The position numbers and the translations under genes are program-made. The notes under the pieces were generated by a model. The model worked only from the letters and a program-made list of their open reading frames with translations. It was not told the origin of the DNA and did no database searches. A stretch of 36,370 nucleotides of DNA from Spirochaetia bacterium (GTDB lineage Bacteria; Spirochaetota; Leptospiria; Turneriellales; JAOUOS01). Below, in pieces: positions 31,605-36,370 of the stretch. The stretch covers positions 1 to 36,370 of the forward strand of contig JAOUOT010000025.1 in the NCBI GenBank assembly GCA_029880265.1. Reading direction: 5' to 3'. Positions within the stretch are counted from its first letter, which is position 1. The number at the start of each line of letters is the position of its first letter.

Positions 31605-34142
31605 TTATTCAGATCGGGCCAGGCGAAAGCCATGATAGTTATAAGTGTGCCGAAAAGGTTCCAGAGAATAATAGATATAGGCATACATTGTTGTTTTCGG
31701 GTTATAATAAGAGCCTCCACGGTTTATTCGATGTGTTCCTAATTGCGAACCGGAGCTCCAGTCAAAAATATGTTCCCACACGTTGCCGCTCATATCATAA
31801 ATACCCAAAGCGTTAGGCTGCCTTGTGGCAACTTCATGAGATTTACTTCCGCTGTTGCCGCTGTGCCACGCGTAATTGTCTAAAATAAGAGATGTAGCAA
31901 TGGGCGCGCTTAAATCGCCGCTTACATGCGTTCCCGGATAATACTCGCCTTCGTCTAAAATATCGCCGTCATGATTAAAATCGCCCGCGTATCTTTCTGC
32001 GAGTTCCCACTCGTTGTTCGTGGGCAAACGAAAACCTTTCGCGTCAGGGTTTACATAGGGGTCGTCTTCGGTACCCAGGGTACCATATGAAAAAGTGGTA
32101 TTATTTGTACTTGTTCTTATACAATTGGTAAAATCTACATCTGTTGTGTAAACGCACTGTAAAGAAGTACTGTTTAAGGCGTTATAATATTCTGTCAAAG
32201 CATTGCTAAATACCATGGCGTCACGCCAGTTTATATATGTTACCGGATGCTGGGGCGTACCGTTTGAACCGTCGCCCATATACCCCTGGTTGGCGAAAGA
32301 GTAAAGCTCGCCGCCGTCGGCTCTTGTTCCGCTGCCCGCTGGTTCTTCGGTCTGGGCCCACGATAATACGGCGCTCCATAGTTCATAGGTAACCTCGGTT
32401 TCGCCTAAAAAGAAAGCATGATCAACAGTCTGGTAGGCGCCAATTTCCCACAAATCGTTTTGCCCAATGGGAAAAGTCTTAGGAGGCACGTACACCATGT
32501 TAAAAGTTATTGCATCTACGATTTCTGCCTGTTTGAAACCGGGCATATGCGCGTGACAAACCGATTCGCACCCGTCGCCGTCAATAGTATTGCCGTCATC
32601 GCAGGTTTCGGTTTCGTCGACGATGTCATCGCCGCAGTAGCTGCCGGTTAAGTTAAGTTCGGTATCACAGGTTGTATTGCATAATGCGCAAGTGGCATTG
32701 GTATAAGAACACTGAGTTTCGGTCATGGTATTGCCGTCATCGCAAATCTCTCCCGTATCAACAATACCATTACCGCAAGAGCTTAAAGTTTCTGTTTTTA
32801 CCAGACGAAGGCCCCTGTCGTCGTTTTCTGCATAGGGAACAGTAGACACTTTGTAGTTTAACAGTGTTTTTCCGTAGGAATAAGAACCGCCTCTCATAGC
32901 TCTGTATTTTCCCGGAGCGGGATAATGAGGAACCAAATACCAGTCATAGGTCCACTCCCATACATTACCGCACATATCATATAGCCCCAATGCGTTAGGT
33001 AGTTTTGTGCCCACGGTTTTTGTGACTAAGCCGCTGTTTCCTAAGTGCCAGCAGTACTGGTCTATTTCTGTGGAAGTACGAACATCATTTGAACTATCGC
33101 CGCTAATATGATCAAAAGGATAATATTCACCCGCCTCTAAAATGGCGCCATCTTGATTTATATCGTCAATGAATTTTGCGGCCAATTCCCATTCGTCATG
33201 AGTTGGCATACGAAAACCCATCGCGCTGGGGTTTACGTAAGGGTCGTCAAAGCTTCCCGGGTTGGGATAATTTGTAGTCGCCGAATAAGAGCCGTCAATA
33301 GAGCTGCGTATGGGTGTCTGGTGAGCCTCGTCAGAACAGTAGACCGGCTCTAAAGTTGTGCCGTTTTTCCAGTTATAGTACTCTGTTAAAGCGTTGGTAA
33401 AAATCATCGCGTCGCGCCAGTTTATAAAAGTAACCGGTTCTTGTTTGGCTGTTGTCGGCGCAGAGCCGTCGCCGCCGTTATGGCCCTCTCTGCCTAAGTT
33501 TTGAAAACTGTAAAGAGGGCCGCCGTCTTCTCTTGCGCCGCCGCCGGTATCAGTTTTTGCCCAGCTGACGACTTTATACCAGAGTTCATAGGTAACCTCT
33601 GTTTCGGCGATCATGTATCCACTGGTTACAACACCAATACCTCCTTTTAGACCGCCGGTATAAAAGGTACCCGGCGCCACATATCTCATATTAAAAGATA
33701 CGGTATCAACTGAATAGGCGAGCTGATCTTTGGTAACGGGCAGCGCTTCTTCTACGATAATTGAAAAATATGTCATTGTATTGATATCGTTTTTTATAAC
33801 ATCTGCCGTAAGAATTACGGTCACACTGCCGGTTCCATAGGCGGGCCTTGTGACGGAAGCCGAACCATCTGTAATTACGACCGCCCCGTTATCTGATAGC
33901 CAGTTTATGGTTGTTCCGTTTAAACCTGAAACAGGCAGGGTGAAATTTTCTTTTACAGAATTTTCACTGTCGCCCGGCGCGAACGCAAAATCGGCAAAAT
34001 CAAGCGACGCGGCATCGGTTGCGACCGCTTCTGCGTCTGTCAAACCAGAAATTTCTTCAGTATCTGACTCTGTTTTATTGTCATTTTTACAGTAGATGAT
34101 TAAAGAAAGCAAAGTCAATGTTATAAAAGTAATTTTTTTCAT
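31605..34142 (-). CDS. Surface lipoprotein with two SUMF1/FGE-type domains and a Cys-rich linker
   Basis: 845 residues. Signal peptide MKKITFITLTLLSLIIYC with Cys18. An atrophied Ig-like module (~35-130) matches the neighbour's first one. SUMF1 domain 1 (~140-450) and domain 2 (~540-843) each have PVT(F/Y)INWRDAM, NALTEYYN, F(R)(M/L)PT..EWELA, NALG(L/I)YDM(C/S)GNVWE and RGGSY near the end. Between them (~455-532) lies a DUF4215/Myxococcus-type Cys-rich linker (CGNGIVDTGEICDDGN ... CGDDIVDETETCDDGN). Neither SUMF1 domain has the paired active-site Cys of true formylglycine-generating enzyme, so it likely uses the C-type-lectin fold for binding. Both have a DxNxDG insert (DINQDG, DFNHDG). GGAGAA precedes the ATG. 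Anchored by lipid in the outer envelope. Confidence 0.85.
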   Translation of the reverse strand: MKKITFITLTLLSLIIYCKNDNKTESDTEEISGLTDAEAVATDAASLDFADFAFAPGDSENSVKENFTLPVSGLNGTTINWLSDNGAVVITDGSASVTRPAYGTGSVTVILTADVIKNDINTMTYFSIIVEEALPVTKDQLAYSVDTVSFNMRYVAPGTFYTGGLKGGIGVVTSGYMIAETEVTYELWYKVVSWAKTDTGGGAREDGGPLYSFQNLGREGHNGGDGSAPTTAKQEPVTFINWRDAMIFTNALTEYYNWKNGTTLEPVYCSDEAHQTPIRSSIDGSYSATTNYPNPGSFDDPYVNPSAMGFRMPTHDEWELAAKFIDDINQDGAILEAGEYYPFDHISGDSSNDVRTSTEIDQYCWHLGNSGLVTKTVGTKLPNALGLYDMCGNVWEWTYDWYLVPHYPAPGKYRAMRGGSYSYGKTLLNYKVSTVPYAENDDRGLRLVKTETLSSCGNGIVDTGEICDDGNTMTETQCSYTNATCALCNTTCDTELNLTGSYCGDDIVDETETCDDGNTIDGDGCESVCHAHMPGFKQAEIVDAITFNMVYVPPKTFPIGQNDLWEIGAYQTVDHAFFLGETEVTYELWSAVLSWAQTEEPAGSGTRADGGELYSFANQGYMGDGSNGTPQHPVTYINWRDAMVFSNALTEYYNALNSTSLQCVYTTDVDFTNCIRTSTNNTTFSYGTLGTEDDPYVNPDAKGFRLPTNNEWELAERYAGDFNHDGDILDEGEYYPGTHVSGDLSAPIATSLILDNYAWHSGNSGSKSHEVATRQPNALGIYDMSGNVWEHIFDWSSGSQLGTHRINRGGSYYNPKTTMYAYIYYSLEPFRHTYNYHGFRLARSE

Positions 34143-34230
34143 AATAAATTCTCCATATTTTTTGTTTATATTGAATATAACATTATTACTATATTGCTAT
34201 ATACTTGTATTGTTATATTATTATAAAATA

Positions 34231-34272
34231 TTTTTAGCATACTTTTTTTATCTTGTCTTCCTATTTTATAAA
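34231..34272 (-). promoter_or_regulatory. Promoter with conserved upstream element, SUMF1 lipoprotein gene
   Basis: On the minus strand AAGACA (34259-34254), a 17-base spacer and TAAAAA (34236-34231); the start point would be near 34224, giving an ~80-base leader with a 9-bp inverted repeat (34174-34182 and 34211-34219). The 24 bases at 34249-34272 repeat 31545-31568 with a single change. Confidence 0.5.
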
Positions 34273-34324
34273 AAAGGAATTATTTTTTTAAAGCAAAAAT
34301 CATTTATAAAATAAACTTGACATT

Positions 34325-34353
34325 TTGTCTTTTTCAATCAAATCGCTTATAAT
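34325..34353 (+). promoter_or_regulatory. Sigma-70-type promoter of the membrane AraC gene
   Basis: TTGTCT (34325-34330), a 17-base spacer and TATAAT (34348-34353). A perfect TTGACA also lies at 34317-34322, but its spacer of 25 bases is too long. The start point would be about 34360, a ~60-base leader before the ATG at 34423. Confidence 0.55.
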
Positions 34354-34422
34354 ACAGAAGTATTATTTTTTCGCTTAAAAATGGATACTGTATTTTAATA
34401 TGTATCTGCATAAACTGAACAA

Positions 34423-35559
34423 ATGATTTACGCCGGAGCCTTATATGTACTTGGTTATCTTTATATTATAAACAGCCTTTTTTATATCTGGAGATTAAAA
34501 GACATAAAAGGCCTGACTTTAGGCGCTTCTTTTATCGCGTTCGGATATATTTTTATCTATACCGGTATGGTGAAATCTGGTCACATACTATCAGCTCCCG
34601 AACTGATGGGAACCGATACCATCATGCATGCCTTCGGATGGATAGCCATCTACTTTCATATAGCAAGCATAGTAAACCCCCAATTTAAATGGCAAAAAAA
34701 GCATTGGTTATTTTTTATTTATCCGCTTATTCAAATAATCATTTTCTCGCCTTATCTTTTTTTATCTGAAGAAGCAAAAATTCACCTTATAAAAAAACTG
34801 ATAACAGAAGGCAAAATAACTTATTACAATCACTCTTTCAGTCTTTTTTTGCAGTTATCAATGAATATCGCTCTTGGTCTATATGGGGTAATTGCGATTA
34901 GAAATAAATATAGTTTTAAAACTGCCGCGCCAAAATACAAAAATATTATTAAATTTACGCGAATATTTTTTATTTCTTTCGTATTTATCGTGACTTTTGG
35001 TTTAAATAAAATTCTTTTATTATCATTAGACTTAACTGAAGTTTCAATGGAAGAATATGCATTTTATTACTCAACCATTTTTATTTTTCATCTTTTTGTT
35101 CAGTTATGGCCCTATTATGTTAGGCATGGCAGGGTCTATTTTACAACCAACACGTTTCATGCTGAAAAATATTTCAGCCAGTATCTCGAAATAGAAGACA
35201 TTAAGAATATTGAAGAAACGCTGAACCATCTTGTCGAAAAAGACATGGTTTATAAAAATGATACTCTCAACTCTGGCGACCTCGCGAAAGCCCTGAAGAT
35301 TACGCCTCACCAGCTCTCAACTTTTCTAAACCAGCATATGAATCAAACTTTTTCAGAATTTATTAATTCAAAGCGAATTGAAGAAGCAAAGAAAATACTA
35401 TCAGAAGAATCTGATACCAATATTTTGAATATCTGCTATGATATCGGTTTTAACAGCCCTTCGGCTTTTTATAAGGCATTCAGGAAAGAAACGGGTATAA
35501 CGCCCAAAATGTTTATTAAAAAAGAACTGGCAAAATCTAAAAAAGGAAATGATCCTTGA
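34423..35559 (+). CDS. Multi-pass membrane AraC-family regulator
   Basis: 378 residues. The N-terminal ~240 residues hold about seven hydrophobic helices (for example LGYLYIINSLFYIW, LGASFIAFGYIFIYTGM, WLFFIYPLIQIIIFSPYLFL, FFISFVFIVTFGLNKILLL, STIFIFHLFVQLWPYYV). A linker HGRVYFTTNTFHAEKYFSQYLEIEDIKNIE leads to the AraC domain with both helix-turn-helix units (SGDLAKALKITPHQLSTFLN and ILNICYDIGFNSPSAFYKAF, RKETGITPKMF). The design sends an envelope or membrane signal straight to DNA. No Shine-Dalgarno is seen. The next gene, 23 bases on, is a paralogue. A likely target is the nearby surface lipoprotein pair, by position only. Confidence 0.88.
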   Translation: MIYAGALYVLGYLYIINSLFYIWRLKDIKGLTLGASFIAFGYIFIYTGMVKSGHILSAPELMGTDTIMHAFGWIAIYFHIASIVNPQFKWQKKHWLFFIYPLIQIIIFSPYLFLSEEAKIHLIKKLITEGKITYYNHSFSLFLQLSMNIALGLYGVIAIRNKYSFKTAAPKYKNIIKFTRIFFISFVFIVTFGLNKILLLSLDLTEVSMEEYAFYYSTIFIFHLFVQLWPYYVRHGRVYFTTNTFHAEKYFSQYLEIEDIKNIEETLNHLVEKDMVYKNDTLNSGDLAKALKITPHQLSTFLNQHMNQTFSEFINSKRIEEAKKILSEESDTNILNICYDIGFNSPSAFYKAFRKETGITPKMFIKKELAKSKKGNDP

Positions 35560-35582
35560 TAATATCGCTATAAGATAAAAAA

Positions 35583-36370
35583 ATGGTTTATTCAGAAGCG
35601 TTATATATTATTGCATATTTTTTCTTTATAAACAGCCTTTTTTATATTTGGCGCGTTAAAGATTTAATAGGTATTACTTTAGGATTTTTTTTTATAGGCC
35701 TGGCATACCATATCTTTTATACCGCTCTAATATACTCAAATCATATTCTTAAAGTTCCCTACCTTTTAGGAACAGATACTATTGTAGTATCTGTTATGGT
35801 TGTCATTTATTTTTTTAATTTCCAGGCTACTGTAATACCAAAATACAAGTGGCGAAAATCATACTGGATGTTTTTTTTATATCCTATGGCGCATATATTG
35901 CTATTTTCTCCTTACTGGTTTTTAGATAAAAAGACTCAAGTTGAAATTATCAAACAGACCATTACCCAAAAGCAAGTTACTTATTATTATTTTTCATTTG
36001 TAAAGTATCTTTGTTTAACAGGATATCTATCCTTAACAATATACGCGACACTTATGATAATTAAAAAATACCGACCTAAAAAAACGGCGCCAAAGCATAA
36101 GCAACACGCTCTTTATGCCGGGATTGTTATTTATTTTATACTTTTTCTTTTGACATATCTTTTTTATAAAACTTTATTCATCTCTTTTTATTTGACAAAC
36201 ATATCTTTGGTTGAATATTTTTTTCTCTATTCGACACTATTTCTTTTATATCTTTACTACCAAATATTGCCATACTACGCAAAGCATGGCCGGGTCTATC
36301 TGACAACAACAACTTTTAATTTAGATAAATATTTCAGCCAGTATATAGATAAGGCAGATATTCAGCATAT
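35583..36370 (+). CDS. Paralogous membrane AraC regulator, N-terminal part (cut by window edge)
   Basis: 262 codons are visible from the ATG at 35583 with no stop before the edge. The membrane domain repeats that of the preceding gene: INSLFYIWR, LLGTDTI, a long hydrophobic run, then YAKHGRVYLTTTTFNLDKYF and SQYIDKADIQH. The HTH part lies outside the window, so I assume but cannot show that it is AraC type. It is 23 bases after its neighbour, likely a tandem duplication in one operon. Sequence identity of the N-terminal parts is moderate, so the copies diverged some time ago. Confidence 0.8.
   Translation, partial: MVYSEALYIIAYFFFINSLFYIWRVKDLIGITLGFFFIGLAYHIFYTALIYSNHILKVPYLLGTDTIVVSVMVVIYFFNFQATVIPKYKWRKSYWMFFLYPMAHILLFSPYWFLDKKTQVEIIKQTITQKQVTYYYFSFVKYLCLTGYLSLTIYATLMIIKKYRPKKTAPKHKQHALYAGIVIYFILFLLTYLFYKTLFISFYLTNISLVEYFFLYSTLFLLYLYYQILPYYAKHGRVYLTTTTFNLDKYFSQYIDKADIQH

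Noticed and set aside
31608..31740. Diversity-generating retroelement variable region
   Set aside because: The end of the SUMF1 gene looks similar to such targets, but no reverse transcriptase, Avd or template repeat is present in the window.

Overview
The window (about 36.4 kb, AT-rich) looks like chromosomal DNA of a Gram-negative spirochaete, most like the Leptospirales. I infer this from the many lipoproteins with relaxed lipoboxes, the TonB-dependent receptors and other outer-membrane barrels, a FlgM-like flagellar anti-sigma factor, membrane-bound AraC regulators, and several large proteins that resemble only spirochaete hypotheticals as far as I can tell. No ribosomal marker is present, so the lineage is an inference. 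I see no tRNA, rRNA, CRISPR array or intact insertion sequence.

Layout. 1-6.7 kb: a PAS sensor gene cut by the left edge; an unknown gene; a protein with two cyclic-nucleotide-binding domains; then a rightward operon of a membrane-anchored TPR/Mrr-like protein, a degenerate NTE/patatin-type protein and a lipoprotein. 6.7-11.4 kb: carA coupled to an EAL-type gene, a divergent TonB-C-like lipoprotein, and a large unknown gene. 11.5-14.7 kb: a broken coiled-coil gene running into a macrodomain gene, YraN, a small FlgM-like gene with a sigma-28-like promoter and two CsrA-type leader hairpins, and ComM. 14.7-20 kb: an operon of lipoprotein, YfiR/DUF4154 protein, TonB-dependent receptor and CHASE8-like hybrid histidine kinase, which reads as one envelope signalling pathway. 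20-26.7 kb: an AraC regulator divergent from an RND/MMPL exporter, a LolA-like protein and an outer-membrane barrel; a frameshifted two-part gene sits between the last two. 26.8-29.3 kb: a second TonB-dependent receptor with a carboxypeptidase-regulatory-like domain. 29.3-34.1 kb: two paralogous surface lipoproteins sharing a signal peptide, an atrophied Ig-like module and a promoter element; one carries four 94-residue repeats and the other two SUMF1 domains around a cysteine-rich linker. 34.4 kb to the end: tandem paralogous multi-pass membrane AraC regulators, the second cut by the right edge.

The most interesting signals are: (1) the FlgM-like gene, where promoter, leader and protein all point independently to flagellar control; (2) the NTE-family pseudoenzyme next to separate cyclic-nucleotide and TPR/nuclease-fold proteins; (3) the YfiR-receptor-kinase operon; (4) the RND-LolA-barrel export module with an EF-hand-type loop; (5) conserved promoter elements and a perfect 16-bp dyad in front of the surface lipoprotein genes. 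Several upstream genes seem to be transcribed as leaderless mRNAs.
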